Part shown: piece after piece, positions 50,284 to 58,004 of the stretch
Layout of the letters: each line of letters starts with the position of its first letter
How positions within the stretch are numbered: position 1 is the stretch's first letter
Source of the DNA: a bacterium
Lineage (GTDB): Bacteria; Patescibacteria; CPR2; UBA1875; JAJYID01
Direction of reading: 5' to 3'
DNA length: 64,000 bases
Assembly (NCBI GenBank): GCA_030647205.1
Contig: JAUSJO010000005.1
Span: 62,001 to 126,000 of the forward strand
The notes under the pieces: model-generated
Database searches by the model: none
Seen by the model: the letters and a program-made list of their open reading frames with translations, nothing else
What the model was told of the DNA's origin: nothing
Translations under genes and position numbers: made by a program

Positions 50284-50338
50284 TTCTCAACCCCACCGCC
50301 TTTGGCGGGGCAGGCCCTGGATTTTCTCGGGCAGGCAA
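50284..50338. repeat. GC-rich hairpin/REP-like sequence
   Basis: TTCTCAACCCCACCGCC, TTT, GGCGGGGCAGG with a following CCCTGGATTTTCTCGGG. TTCTCAAC recurs at 52552 and at 54483. It may also end transcription. Confidence 0.5.
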
Positions 50339-50375
50339 ACCCTCAAATTAAAATAATTGTGCTATAATTTTGCTT

Positions 50376-51479
50376 ATGGAAGAAGAAGAGCTAAAGAAAC
50401 CTAATTTCTTTAAAAGACACTGGAAGCTTTTGATGATAGTTTTCGGGATACTTATTATTCTGGCTGTTGGTACTATTGTCGGCCTTAATAAACTAGATAG
50501 GTATTATAAAGAAAAGTCCGGAGAGGTCGCCCCAAAAGTCGAGACAGAGTGCAAAAAGCCCGAGTTCACTCATCCCATGACTGATCTATCAAAGATTGCT
50601 TCTATCGGGAAGCTGGGTGGTTTTGGCTGTGGTTCGCCGGCGAGAAGCTACCTTACGATTAAGGGAGGTGAAGTTCCTGTATATGCGCCGATGGATGCTA
50701 CTCTCGAGACCATTATTTATACACCGAGAGGTGGACCGGAAACTCCGCCGGAATATGGACTGTATTTTAATGCCGGTTGTAATGTGACATTTCTGTTGGA
50801 TCATATAGACAGAGTGACTGATGAGCTGAAGGCACTAGCGCCACAGCAGCCGGCTGAGTCTACCAGGACTGAGCTTGGAACGCGTCCGAACAAGAAGATT
50901 AAAGCAGGGACACTAGTCGGCTACTCTGATGGTACACCACAGGCGAAGACATTTGACTTTCTGGTGATGGATATGTCAAAAGTGGGGGAGCATATAAATC
51001 CTTCTCGTTGGGAGACTGACCAGGCTAAGTATGGGGTTTGTCCGTACGACTACTACATTGCCCCTTATAAGGAGCAGTTTATGGAGAAGATAGGGATTAG
51101 TAGTGATACTGGTTTCACACCGGAGGATAGCTGTGGAATACCTTCTCAGGATGTGGTGGGCACACTCTCGGGAGGTTGGTTTAAGGGTACGGGTACCAAT
51201 ATGAAAGGCGAATTTTTAGGTATCGGCCAGAACATACTAAGGGTTGAAGTGGCCTTGCGTAAGGATGGTAACTTTGACTTTAGTCTGCAGGACTGGGATA
51301 TGGGGAAGAAAAAGCCGAAAGACGTGAAGGTAGGGGAACAAATCTGCTACAGCGACCAAGGTAGTAATCTCTGGGCATGGATAAGGTTAGTTTCCCAAGA
51401 TAAAATCTCGTTTGCGAAGGGCAGCGGGAAGTGTCCGGCCGCTTTTCCGGAATCTCAGGCGGAAATTTGGGAAAGATAG
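50376..51479 (+). CDS. membrane-anchored protein, M23-like fold without active site
   Basis: 367 residues, N-terminal membrane helix (about 15-37), then a large extracytoplasmic region. FTHPMTDLSKIASIGKLGGFG, GEVPVYAPMDATLETIIY and IKAGTLVGYSDG are reminiscent of the lysostaphin/M23 peptidase barrel, but no HxxxD zinc set is seen, so it is more likely a non-catalytic envelope protein. C-terminal half is unrecognised. TATAAT (50363-50368) ends seven bases before ATG with no Shine-Dalgarno. Confidence 0.6.
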   Translation: MEEEELKKPNFFKRHWKLLMIVFGILIILAVGTIVGLNKLDRYYKEKSGEVAPKVETECKKPEFTHPMTDLSKIASIGKLGGFGCGSPARSYLTIKGGEVPVYAPMDATLETIIYTPRGGPETPPEYGLYFNAGCNVTFLLDHIDRVTDELKALAPQQPAESTRTELGTRPNKKIKAGTLVGYSDGTPQAKTFDFLVMDMSKVGEHINPSRWETDQAKYGVCPYDYYIAPYKEQFMEKIGISSDTGFTPEDSCGIPSQDVVGTLSGGWFKGTGTNMKGEFLGIGQNILRVEVALRKDGNFDFSLQDWDMGKKKPKDVKVGEQICYSDQGSNLWAWIRLVSQDKISFAKGSGKCPAAFPESQAEIWER

Positions 51480-51503
51480 TTTCAATGTAGAACAGTTTCT
51501 GTG

Positions 51504-51650
51504 CTATTTTTTATTTATATATTTCCACAATGCGGCGATACCGAGAATTAGGGCGACTATGACGAGTATGTAGCCAATCCACATAAAAATCATGGCTCCG
51601 CCATAGCTTCCACCCATCATGTTTTGATAGGAATCGTAGTTGTACATCAT
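51504..51650 (-). CDS. 48-aa membrane peptide, copy 1
   Basis: MMYNYDSYQNMMGG start, one long hydrophobic helix (AMIFMWIGYILVIVALILGI) and the basic end KYINKK. Start at ATG 51650 with GGAGATTT upstream. A close copy lies at 55042-55191, and upstream sequences are shared too. Confidence 0.7.
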   Translation of the reverse strand: MMYNYDSYQNMMGGSYGGAMIFMWIGYILVIVALILGIAALWKYINKK

Positions 51651-51740
51651 TGTAAATCTCCTTTGTTTAGCTTGAGTATAGGTAAACAATGATGGATTTA
51701 CTATGGGCAGGAATACAAAAGAATCAGAACATTTTCGTGG

Positions 51741-51766
51741 CTATTTTTTAGCTAAATCCAGCAAGT
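51741..51766 (-). pseudogene. remnant of the Imm-5-like gene end
   Basis: On the minus strand it reads LLDLAKK then stop, the same as the end of the gene at 54567, with one base difference. Nothing else of the gene is present here. Confidence 0.55.
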
Positions 51767-51780
51767 TTTTGAAAAGAGTT

Positions 51781-51804
51781 AAGGCCGCCCTTGCGGGCGG
51801 CCTT
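51781..51804. terminator. intrinsic terminator
   Basis: AAGGCCGCCC, TTGC, GGGCGGCCTT: a perfect 10-bp stem ending the small minus-strand gene. Confidence 0.85.
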
Positions 51805-51847
51805 GTTGGTACGTGTTTTCGCGTTGTTTTCTTGCAGTTTCTGGTTG

Positions 51848-52003
51848 TCAGCCTTGGGAGCTAATTATCAAGAGCATTAACGCGATGCAGAAGATAGCTA
51901 TGGGGAGCCAGTTTCTTTTGATGTCTCTCCCGAGCTCAAACAAGGGCCAGAACATCTCGTCGCGATTCGCCACCTTCTTGATTCTTGTCATTCTTGTCGT
52001 CAT
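51848..52003 (-). CDS. 51-aa membrane protein
   Basis: MTTRMTRIKKVANRDEMFWP start, then one hydrophobic helix (WLPIAIFCIALMLLIISS). AAGGAGGT seven bases before ATG (52003) strongly supports it as a real gene. Unrecognised. Confidence 0.6.
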   Translation of the reverse strand: MTTRMTRIKKVANRDEMFWPLFELGRDIKRNWLPIAIFCIALMLLIISSQG

Positions 52004-52080
52004 TGCGATAACCTCCTTGAGATGTTACGTGGTTAGTAACATGCCGATTGACTGGGGTGCAGGTGTACATGGAAGTTGGC

Positions 52081-52470
52081 CTATACGGCCAGAGATTCCT
52101 TTTTTGAGCGGAGTCGTTCGAGTGTTTGCTGGAGCCTAGCGAGCTCAGGTCTGACTGCCTTGATTGCATAAAGGCGCTGAGAAGCAGTGAGCGGAGGATC
52201 GTTCGTGATTTCTTCAAGCCGCGGTGCTGAGCCGAGAGGGAAAAGGGGAGGGGTAGTAAATCCAGGTATATCCATTGCGCATAAACCCTCCTTATTGATA
52301 ACCAGATTTCCCCGCTCATCCGACTCGAAAGTAATTGCCTTAAAGTAAGAATCAGCGAGTTCAGCTGTGATCTCTTTGATGAGCTTGTCTGCCTGAAGCG
52401 CGAGCTCATCCTCTGTTCCTTTTTCGGCCGCTTCATCCCAGGTCATCTCAGTTTTTTGTTCTGACGACAT
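52081..52470 (-). CDS. hypothetical protein (129 aa), paralogue of 52633
   Basis: Soluble, helical; contains TWDEAAEKG, LALQADKLIKEITAELAD, GNLVINKEGLCAM and a C-terminal helix RPELARLQQTLERLR. The order and several residues match the 52633 protein, so both probably come from one duplication. AGGAGG lies before ATG 52470. Confidence 0.58.
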   Translation of the reverse strand: MSSEQKTEMTWDEAAEKGTEDELALQADKLIKEITAELADSYFKAITFESDERGNLVINKEGLCAMDIPGFTTPPLFPLGSAPRLEEITNDPPLTASQRLYAIKAVRPELARLQQTLERLRSKKESLAV

Positions 52471-52586
52471 CAAAACCTCCTAGGGTAGTTACGCTTTTTG
52501 AAGCTCATCCTAACTTACAAAAGTCTGAAGATTATAATACTTTTAAGATAAATTCTCAACCCAAACCTCGAATTTTTCCAAAAGAA

Positions 52587-52618
52587 AAAGACGGGTGACT
52601 AGCACCCGTCTTTTGGAT
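52587..52618. terminator. intrinsic terminator
   Basis: AAAAGACGGGTG and CACCCGTCTTTT form the stem. Confidence 0.85.
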
Positions 52619-52632
52619 TGGAATCCTCCTTG

Positions 52633-53103
52633 CTATACCGAAGAAAGCCGCTCTGTTAATGCTTTTTCCTCGCGGATTTTCCGGAGTATTTTCCGCACGC
52701 GCCGGAGAGAAGGCTTGAATCTCCTGATTGCTGCTTCTCGCTGAAAATCGTACGGTAATGCATCTATGGCATGAGGGTACATGATCGATAGCCCTTGGCT
52801 CGCAACGACCAGTCTGTTTCCGTCTTTCTTCATCAGATCGACGATCTTGCCCTCTCCGGCAAGTTCCGAAATCATCTTCTGGATAATAAGGTCGACTTCA
52901 TATGCAAGCTGTTGTTCGTACTGAGGGCTGTCGGCCTTGTCCCAAGTTAGTTCGAATTCGCGATCGAGAATAGCTTGATAACCTTTGTCTACCTCCTTAA
53001 GGTCAATAGTCCCGGCCAGAATTCGATTTCGAATTTCTGTTTCCTTTCTGTAAATGGCCAACATCAGATCGTCCTCGACAGCTTTTTTGTCTTTCGCCGT
53101 CAT
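52633..53103 (-). CDS. hypothetical protein (156 aa), paralogue of 52081
   Basis: Soluble, charged. TWDKADSPQYEQQLAYEVDLII, GNRLVVASQGLSIM and RFKPSLRRVRKILRKIREE correspond to TWDEA, GNLVINKEGLCAM and RPELARLQQTLERLR in the 52081 protein. AAAGGAGGT precedes the ATG at 53103. Confidence 0.58.
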   Translation of the reverse strand: MTAKDKKAVEDDLMLAIYRKETEIRNRILAGTIDLKEVDKGYQAILDREFELTWDKADSPQYEQQLAYEVDLIIQKMISELAGEGKIVDLMKKDGNRLVVASQGLSIMYPHAIDALPYDFQREAAIRRFKPSLRRVRKILRKIREEKALTERLSSV

Positions 53104-53257
53104 CGACAACCTCCTTTGGATACGTACCTCTAGCGGAGGTATTCGCCTTATCTCGATATGAGACGACCCCTAAGCGGATAGGGGAATTAGGCATTCATTC
53201 TAACATAATTATTATGTATTGTCAATAAAATCTCAAAAAGGATTTTTAGAAAAAGCA

Positions 53258-53284
53258 AAAAGGCCCCTTGCGGGGCCCTTTTAA
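53258..53284. terminator. intrinsic terminator
   Basis: AAAAGGCCCC, TTGC, GGGGCCCTTTT, ending the lipoprotein gene on the minus strand. Confidence 0.85.
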
Positions 53285-53296
53285 AATCAGGTGTTG

Positions 53297-53539
53297 TTAC
53301 TTAGGAGGAATAGAGATTGGTGATGCATCCGGTGTTCCGGTGTCACCGTCCCAGGGGGGTTCATCTGATCTTTGGATGGCGATATCGTACAACCCCGGTC
53401 CTGTCTTGAAGATGATTGTCTGAGTGTGTTCGATTTTCGGACTCGTTGCTGTCCCGTTTTGGTTGCCGCAACTTGCGATCAGAACGAGACTGACCAGAAG
53501 GGCAACTACCAGCAGGATCCTCTGTACGTTTATTGACAT
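53297..53539 (-). CDS. small lipoprotein (80 aa)
   Basis: Signal peptide with lipobox LIASC (LLVVALLVSLVLIASC; lipidation at Cys24), then a 56-residue mature part with no recognised domain and a Pro-rich end. AAGGAGG four bases before ATG. Surface-exposed if processed as usual. Confidence 0.75.
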   Translation of the reverse strand: MSINVQRILLVVALLVSLVLIASCGNQNGTATSPKIEHTQTIIFKTGPGLYDIAIQRSDEPPWDGDTGTPDASPISIPPK

Positions 53540-53742
53540 GACTCCTCCTTGAGTCTCTGTTTTCCAGAATATTTTTTACCGCTTCGTTAGAAGCGGAGTA
53601 ACCTGATTTAATGTATGGTTCACTCTAAAGCCAAAATTTCTGCTTAAGAGAATAATGTATACTACCATAGAATATCTTTTTTGTCAATAGTTATTTAAAC
53701 CCCAAATTCTCACCTTCGCAGTAGAAAATAGGGGAAACTACA

Positions 53743-53776
53743 GGCACGAGATTTTGCTATCGCACAATCTCGTGCC
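53743..53776. promoter_or_regulatory. conserved hairpin 1 before the PaaX-like gene
   Basis: GGCACGAGATT and AATCTCGTGCC form an 11-bp stem around TTGCTATCGCAC. A second hairpin with covarying stem lies at 53900-53933. The rest of the gap (53540-53948) holds AACTCAG repeats at 53789 and 53813 and a TATACT (53841-53846). Confidence 0.7.
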
Positions 53777-53899
53777 ACCTCACTCCTAAAACTCAGGATT
53801 ATAAAGTAAAACTCAGAAATATTGATGATATTTGCTTTTGTATACTTGTTTCTCATTTCTGAAAGGCATTAAAATATTTAGCACAAAGACAAAGTTAAC

Positions 53900-53933
53900 G
53901 GCACGAGTTTTTGCTATCGCTCAAACTCGTGCC
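53900..53933. promoter_or_regulatory. conserved hairpin 2 before the PaaX-like gene
   Basis: GGCACGAGTTT and AAACTCGTGCC around TTGCTATCGCTC. Relative to hairpin 1 the stem base pairs A-T and T-A are exchanged on both arms. It ends 15 bases before the start codon. Confidence 0.7.
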
Positions 53934-53948
53934 TTATAAAGGAAACAA

Positions 53949-54482
53949 TTGAAAAAGAAAAGAAAGATATATTTAGGGAAGAATGAGAGAGAAATTCTAA
54001 GGATGGTGGGAACAGGAGCTTTGGTGGCTGCTTCTTTGGTCGCGCCGAACTTGCCAAGTGCCTTTGCGGGCAAGAAAAAGAAATCTTATCGGCAGAGTTT
54101 CCAGAGGGCGTACGATAAAAACCTAATTTATTTGAGCGGTGAGAAGGTTCAGCTCTCGGAAAAGGGACAGAAGCTGATGGAACAGATACTTAGCGAGGAT
54201 ATTGAAATTAAAAAGCATGAATGGGATGGGATTTGGCGGATTGTTTCGTATGACATTCCGGAAGATCCGCTGAAAAAAGAACGAAGTTATTTCAGGCGAA
54301 AACTTGAGAGTTTAGGATTTGTGGAACTGCAGAAAAGTATGATGGTGATACCTTATGAATGCAAAGAAGAGATAGCGGTAATTGCACAGAATTTGCGGAT
54401 CTCGCCATATGTCATGCATCTCATCACCGATAACCTGCCTAGACAGAATGAGTTTGTTAAGAGATTTGGATTGGAAGAATAA
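53949..54482 (+). CDS. PaaX C-terminal / Cas2-like domain protein
   Basis: 177 residues. N-terminal half looks like a winged helix (SYRQSFQRAYDKNLIYLSGEKVQLSEKGQKLMEQ). The C-terminal half WDGIWRIVSYDIPEDPLKKERSYFRRKLESLGFVELQKSMMVIPY has the ferredoxin-like fold shared by the PaaX C-terminal domain and Cas2. It is not a CRISPR Cas2: no array or cas genes are near. Probably a DNA-binding regulator. TTG start with AAAGGA upstream; two hairpins in its leader may be its own operator. Confidence 0.75.
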   Translation: MKKKRKIYLGKNEREILRMVGTGALVAASLVAPNLPSAFAGKKKKSYRQSFQRAYDKNLIYLSGEKVQLSEKGQKLMEQILSEDIEIKKHEWDGIWRIVSYDIPEDPLKKERSYFRRKLESLGFVELQKSMMVIPYECKEEIAVIAQNLRISPYVMHLITDNLPRQNEFVKRFGLEE

Positions 54483-54549
54483 TTCTCAACATTTTGCTAC
54501 CTGTCCGCCCGTAGCTTCAGCGAAGGAGGATCGCTCAAAGTTGAGAATT
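54481..54549. repeat. MITE-like element with 10-bp inverted ends
   Basis: AATTCTCAAC at the left and GTTGAGAATT at the right are perfect inverse copies. Between them CTGTCCGCCCGTAGCTTCAG and CGAAGGAGGA. TTCTCAAC is also found at 50284 and 52552. Confidence 0.6.
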
Positions 54550-54566
54550 TATAAGACATGTTTTGA

Positions 54567-55010
54567 TTATTTTTTAGCTAAATCGAGCAAGTGCTTGTGC
54601 TGCCACTCTCGTTCTTTGGCAACATCTCCGCCTGCTCTATGAATAGCTTGTAATGCGTAAATTGCACTGCCGATGGCGTGAGTGGGGACGTGCGCGGTTG
54701 CCGCTGCCTGGCCTGCGGCTCGGGCGGCAGAACGGGCTGAGCTATCCTTGTTTACATCACGGGCGGCAGCATGAGATGCAAGGGAAGCGCCGCGGATAAC
54801 AGACATTTTAAATACACCTGTATCTAGCCATGTTTGCAATGTTTCCAGAGCTTGTTTGGGTCGTTTATCATTTGGAAAACTATCTTCAAAATAGGGCAGA
54901 ACCCGCTCAGCACAGTCAACAGCCCAGACAGCCAAGGTTTTCTGGTCAGCTTTACTGACTATGTCTATAAAATATTCCTTCTGCTCCGCGAGTGAAAAAC
55001 TAGATTTCAT
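54567..55010 (-). CDS. Imm-5-like putative immunity protein
   Basis: 147 residues, helical and alanine-rich: LAVWAVDCAERVLPYFED, then AARAAGQAAATAHVPTHAIGSAIYALQAI. This matches the Imm-5-like domain family, some of which protect from polymorphic toxins; no toxin is next to it, so its role is open. The ATG at 55010 lies seven bases after TATAAT (minus strand 55023-55018). Confidence 0.7.
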   Translation of the reverse strand: MKSSFSLAEQKEYFIDIVSKADQKTLAVWAVDCAERVLPYFEDSFPNDKRPKQALETLQTWLDTGVFKMSVIRGASLASHAAARDVNKDSSARSAARAAGQAAATAHVPTHAIGSAIYALQAIHRAGGDVAKEREWQHKHLLDLAKK

Positions 55011-55041
55011 ACCTCTCATTATACACCAGGGCAGAATGTGG

Positions 55042-55191
55042 CTATTTTTTGTTTAGATATTTCCACAACGCGGCGATACCGAGGATTAAAGTAACTATGA
55101 CTAGTATGTATCCAAGCCACATGAAGAGCACGGCTCCACCTGTGCTCCCACCCATCATATTTTGATAGGAATCGTAGTTGTACATCATCAT
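55042..55191 (-). CDS. 49-aa membrane peptide, copy 2
   Basis: MMMYNYDSYQNMMGG start, helix AVLFMWLGYILVIVTLILGI and end KYLNKK: nearly the same as copy 1 at 51504. AGGAGATTT precedes ATG. The sequence upstream, TATGGGCAGGAATACAAAAG (plus strand), is also repeated at copy 1. Confidence 0.7.
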   Translation of the reverse strand: MMMYNYDSYQNMMGGSTGGAVLFMWLGYILVIVTLILGIAALWKYLNKK

Positions 55192-55287
55192 AAATCTCCT
55201 TTGTTTAGTTTGAGTATGGATTAAAAGCAATGATTTTCCTATGGGCAGGAATACAAAAGAATCAGAACATTTTTGTGGGCGGTCTCG

Positions 55288-55665
55288 TTATACTTGAGCT
55301 TGCTTTTCGGGTATAAACCTCGTAATGTACAGGCAAAAGACCATGGTAAAAAGGCCCAAGTAATAAAAGAAGTTGGTTATAGGGAATACGCCCACCTTGA
55401 GCCAGATGAAAAGAGGGGCATGAATAGACAAGAAGCCTAAGACAAACAGTATAAGAATCACTTTCTTTTCTAAGAGCTTTTTTGTAAAGAATCCGGGTAT
55501 CATTATATCCAGTCCGAGAATTGCGGATATCTTATAAATCTCCATCGAGGGGTAATGGCCGCTTTTGAACAGTGCAATAGTTGGTATAAAAAAGGCAGCG
55601 CTTATTCCAAGGGCGATGAATATCTGCCGTTTGTAAAGCTGTATTTTCATCTTCATATTTTCCAT
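55288..55665 (-). CDS. integral membrane protein (125 aa)
   Basis: Four hydrophobic helices. The ATG at 55665 is preceded at seven bases by an extended -10 (TGGTATTCT, minus strand). Unrecognised. Confidence 0.55.
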   Translation of the reverse strand: MENMKMKIQLYKRQIFIALGISAAFFIPTIALFKSGHYPSMEIYKISAILGLDIMIPGFFTKKLLEKKVILILFVLGFLSIHAPLFIWLKVGVFPITNFFYYLGLFTMVFCLYITRFIPEKQAQV

Positions 55666-55730
55666 ATACAAGAGAATACCATAAAAAGAGAAAGTAGGAC
55701 ATTTCCGTGGTCGTTTTAAAAAAAGCAAAA

Positions 55731-55752
55731 AGCCGGCTTACGCCGGCTCTTC
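55731..55752. terminator. intrinsic terminator
   Basis: AGCCGGC, TTAC, GCCGGCT with A-rich flank. Confidence 0.8.
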
Positions 55753-55766
55753 GCAAACAAACATTT

Positions 55767-56117
55767 TTACCCCCTGGGCTCAAGGTAGGCGCCCATTGCC
55801 GCGATGATCTCATCGAGTTCCTCAGAGAGAACATGCTGGTACTTGCCCGTAGGCAACTGGATTGCCATGATATAACCCGGTGATAAGGTCGCCTTGCAGA
55901 ATGAGCCCCGTATTAAAGGAAATCGGGAATAAACGTGTCTGCATGGTACGACCGCGACTTTTGAGTCGGCGTTGTGTTCCACTAGCTCAGTCACTGCCTC
56001 CTTACTGAAGTATATCTTTCCCTGCAAGTCTGGCAGGGTGAGGCTGCAGATGGCGAAATGCTCGGTGTCTTCATCTGCCGGTCCAACTACAGGTTTTTCT
56101 ATAATTTCTGTCGCCAT
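55767..56117 (-). CDS. hypothetical protein (116 aa)
   Basis: Soluble; MATEIIEKPVVG start and LPDLQGKIYFSKEAVTELVE, then a Pro/Tyr-rich end. Unrecognised. GGAGGTGA lies two bases before the ATG at 56117. Gap to 56318 on the other side has no gene. Confidence 0.5.
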   Translation of the reverse strand: MATEIIEKPVVGPADEDTEHFAICSLTLPDLQGKIYFSKEAVTELVEHNADSKVAVVPCRHVYSRFPLIRGSFCKATLSPGYIMAIQLPTGKYQHVLSEELDEIIAAMGAYLEPRG

Positions 56118-56300
56118 GATCACCTCCAAATAGCTTGTTTGCGTTTGAGATCTAAACCTGCCATTTAGCAAAAACTTATTTCGGCCAAATGTCAGGTCTA
56201 GAGAGAGCTGGAAAGGTACGATAGTGATTTATAATAGCATGAAAGATATAAAATATCAATTCTGAAGTCGTCACAATATAACATTCTCGTGAGCGGTTTT

Positions 56301-56311
56301 TGTGCTATAAT
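56301..56311 (+). promoter_or_regulatory. extended -10 (TGTGCTATAAT) for the 56318 gene
   Basis: TATAAT at 56306-56311, six bases before ATG; no Shine-Dalgarno is seen, so the mRNA is probably leaderless. Confidence 0.65.
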
Positions 56312-56317
56312 TCTGCC

Positions 56318-56782
56318 ATGGAAATCATCAAGAAAATAGATATTCATAAGGAATCAGAAAATTTTCTAAAAGAGTGTTCGCCTCCATCGGTAGGATATCT
56401 AGAAAGAGCCTTTAATAAGTATAAGTTTTGGTATCAAATCTCTGTAGATGAAGATGATTTTAGTAAAATTATGATTGGCGGTTCTCCTTTAAAAGATGAA
56501 CCTTGTTTTCTCAAGGAAGCGGTTGAAGAGCTAGTCCAAAATAAGCACTTACTAGAGGTTGAGCAAGAGGGGGTTAACACAAAACATGTTGGGAAATATC
56601 TAGAAGCGAACTATTTAGGTGATATATTTCTAATACAGAAAGACTTTATAACCAAGAACGATCTCTATGTTATAGACGGGATGCATAGACTTTTAGCGTA
56701 TGGGCTGAGGCTAAAGGAAGGTGAGAAGTTTCAGGATTTCATCGCTTATCTTGGTTGGAATGAAAAACTCTTAGTGGAGTAA
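56318..56782 (+). CDS. ParB/Srx-like domain protein
   Basis: 154 residues. The late segment DLYVIDGMHRLLAYGLRL resembles the GxHR motif of ParB/sulfiredoxin-type domains, which may bind or hydrolyse nucleotides. The first part is unrecognised. Stands alone, leaderless. Confidence 0.5.
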   Translation: MEIIKKIDIHKESENFLKECSPPSVGYLERAFNKYKFWYQISVDEDDFSKIMIGGSPLKDEPCFLKEAVEELVQNKHLLEVEQEGVNTKHVGKYLEANYLGDIFLIQKDFITKNDLYVIDGMHRLLAYGLRLKEGEKFQDFIAYLGWNEKLLVE

Positions 56783-56819
56783 GGAGCAAGGCAGAACATT
56801 CTTGTGATATCATTGATAT

Positions 56820-57437
56820 ATGAAAAAAGTTTATAAACAAACCCAGGCGGTCTATGAAAAGCTTGCCAAAAAATATGTCGAAAATATTAAGGATCTAACA
56901 CCAGATGATCTGTATAGGTTTATAGAACTTCTTCCGAGTGGTGCCTCGATCTTGGAAGTTGGTTGTGCTGGCGGGAGGGACGCGAGGATATTTCTAGATA
57001 AGGGATTTAAGGTTGCCGGCATAGATTTAGTTAAAGCATTCATCGATATTGCCAGAGAAGAATGTCCAGATGGCGACTTCTATCAAATGGATGTGCTGGA
57101 TTTAGATTTCCCTGACAGCAAATTTGATGCTGTTTGGGCCTATGCGTCTCTTTTGCACTTGGATGATGAGGATATGCTAAAGGCACTAGTTAATATCAAC
57201 AAGGTTTTGAAGTCGCAAGGAAAAATATTTCTTGGTCTTAAGCTAGGGGATAAAGAATCTATTGTTTCTGATAAGTTGTCAGATGGGGAAGAGAGGTACT
57301 TTAACTTTACAACCAAAGAGAGAGTGTTTGAGTATCTTCAGGAAAGCGGATTTAAAGTGTTAAAATATTTTCTTGTTGCAGATAAGGCGGGAAGAGATGA
57401 TGTGAAATGGATATACGTATTTGCGGAAAAATCTTAA
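56820..57437 (+). CDS. SAM-dependent methyltransferase (class I)
   Basis: 205 residues with motif I ASILEVGCAGGRDARIFL, acidic GIDLVKAFIDIA, DVLDLDFPDSKFDAVWAYASLLHL and VLKSQGKIFLGL. Substrate not known. TATCAT ends six bases before the ATG, no Shine-Dalgarno: leaderless. Confidence 0.9.
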   Translation: MKKVYKQTQAVYEKLAKKYVENIKDLTPDDLYRFIELLPSGASILEVGCAGGRDARIFLDKGFKVAGIDLVKAFIDIAREECPDGDFYQMDVLDLDFPDSKFDAVWAYASLLHLDDEDMLKALVNINKVLKSQGKIFLGLKLGDKESIVSDKLSDGEERYFNFTTKERVFEYLQESGFKVLKYFLVADKAGRDDVKWIYVFAEKS

Positions 57438-57488
57438 AGTAGAACATCTCCGTGGTCGATTTTGTGATATCTCTGCTATAATAGGGCA

Positions 57489-58004
57489 ATGAAAAGGGCG
57501 ATTATCATACATGCATGGGACAGTGCTCCGGAGCAGCACTGGTACCAGGAGGAGAAGAAACTTCTGGAAGAGAAGGGCTACTCTGTTGATTTACCAAAAA
57601 TGCCCGGCGGTCTCTGGCCGAAGCAGGGTGAATGGCTGAAAGTTATTGAAGGCCTAAAACCTGATAAAGATACGATCATGATCGGTCATAGTTTGGGTGT
57701 CCCAGCTATACTTAGATATTTGGAAGATACTGGCAGTAAAGTCGATAAGCTATTTCTCATTGCTGCTTTTGCCGTAGATCTGGGGATAGAGGAGACTAGC
57801 AACTTTTTTGAAAAGCCCTTTGATTGGGAGAAAATTAAGGGTGACACTAGCGAGTCCTATGTGATAAATGAACAGAATGATCCGTATGTTCCGTTGGAAA
57901 AAGGTAAAGAAGTCGCTGATGGACTAGGAGCTGAATTTAGTGCTGTAGAAAGTAATATCCATTTTGATAAAATGGATTTGGATTTAATAAATTCGAGATT
58001 ATGA
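57489..58004 (+). CDS. RBBP9/YdeN-type alpha/beta hydrolase
   Basis: 171 residues: start AIIIHAWDSAPEQHW, nucleophile Ser in GHSLG, Asp in NEQNDPYV and His in SNIHFD. The family includes serine hydrolases of unknown substrate. TATAAT ends six bases before ATG. Its stop overlaps the following gene. Confidence 0.88.
   Translation: MKRAIIIHAWDSAPEQHWYQEEKKLLEEKGYSVDLPKMPGGLWPKQGEWLKVIEGLKPDKDTIMIGHSLGVPAILRYLEDTGSKVDKLFLIAAFAVDLGIEETSNFFEKPFDWEKIKGDTSESYVINEQNDPYVPLEKGKEVADGLGAEFSAVESNIHFDKMDLDLINSRL

Noticed and set aside
51813..52139. Plus-strand frame of 108 codons
   Set aside because: Opposite to a minus-strand gene with a clear Shine-Dalgarno (51848-52003) and without start signals itself.
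53743..53933. CRISPR array, suggested by two similar hairpins near a Cas2-like protein
   Set aside because: Only two units 157 bases apart, with differing stems and no other cas gene; the protein has a PaaX-like layout.
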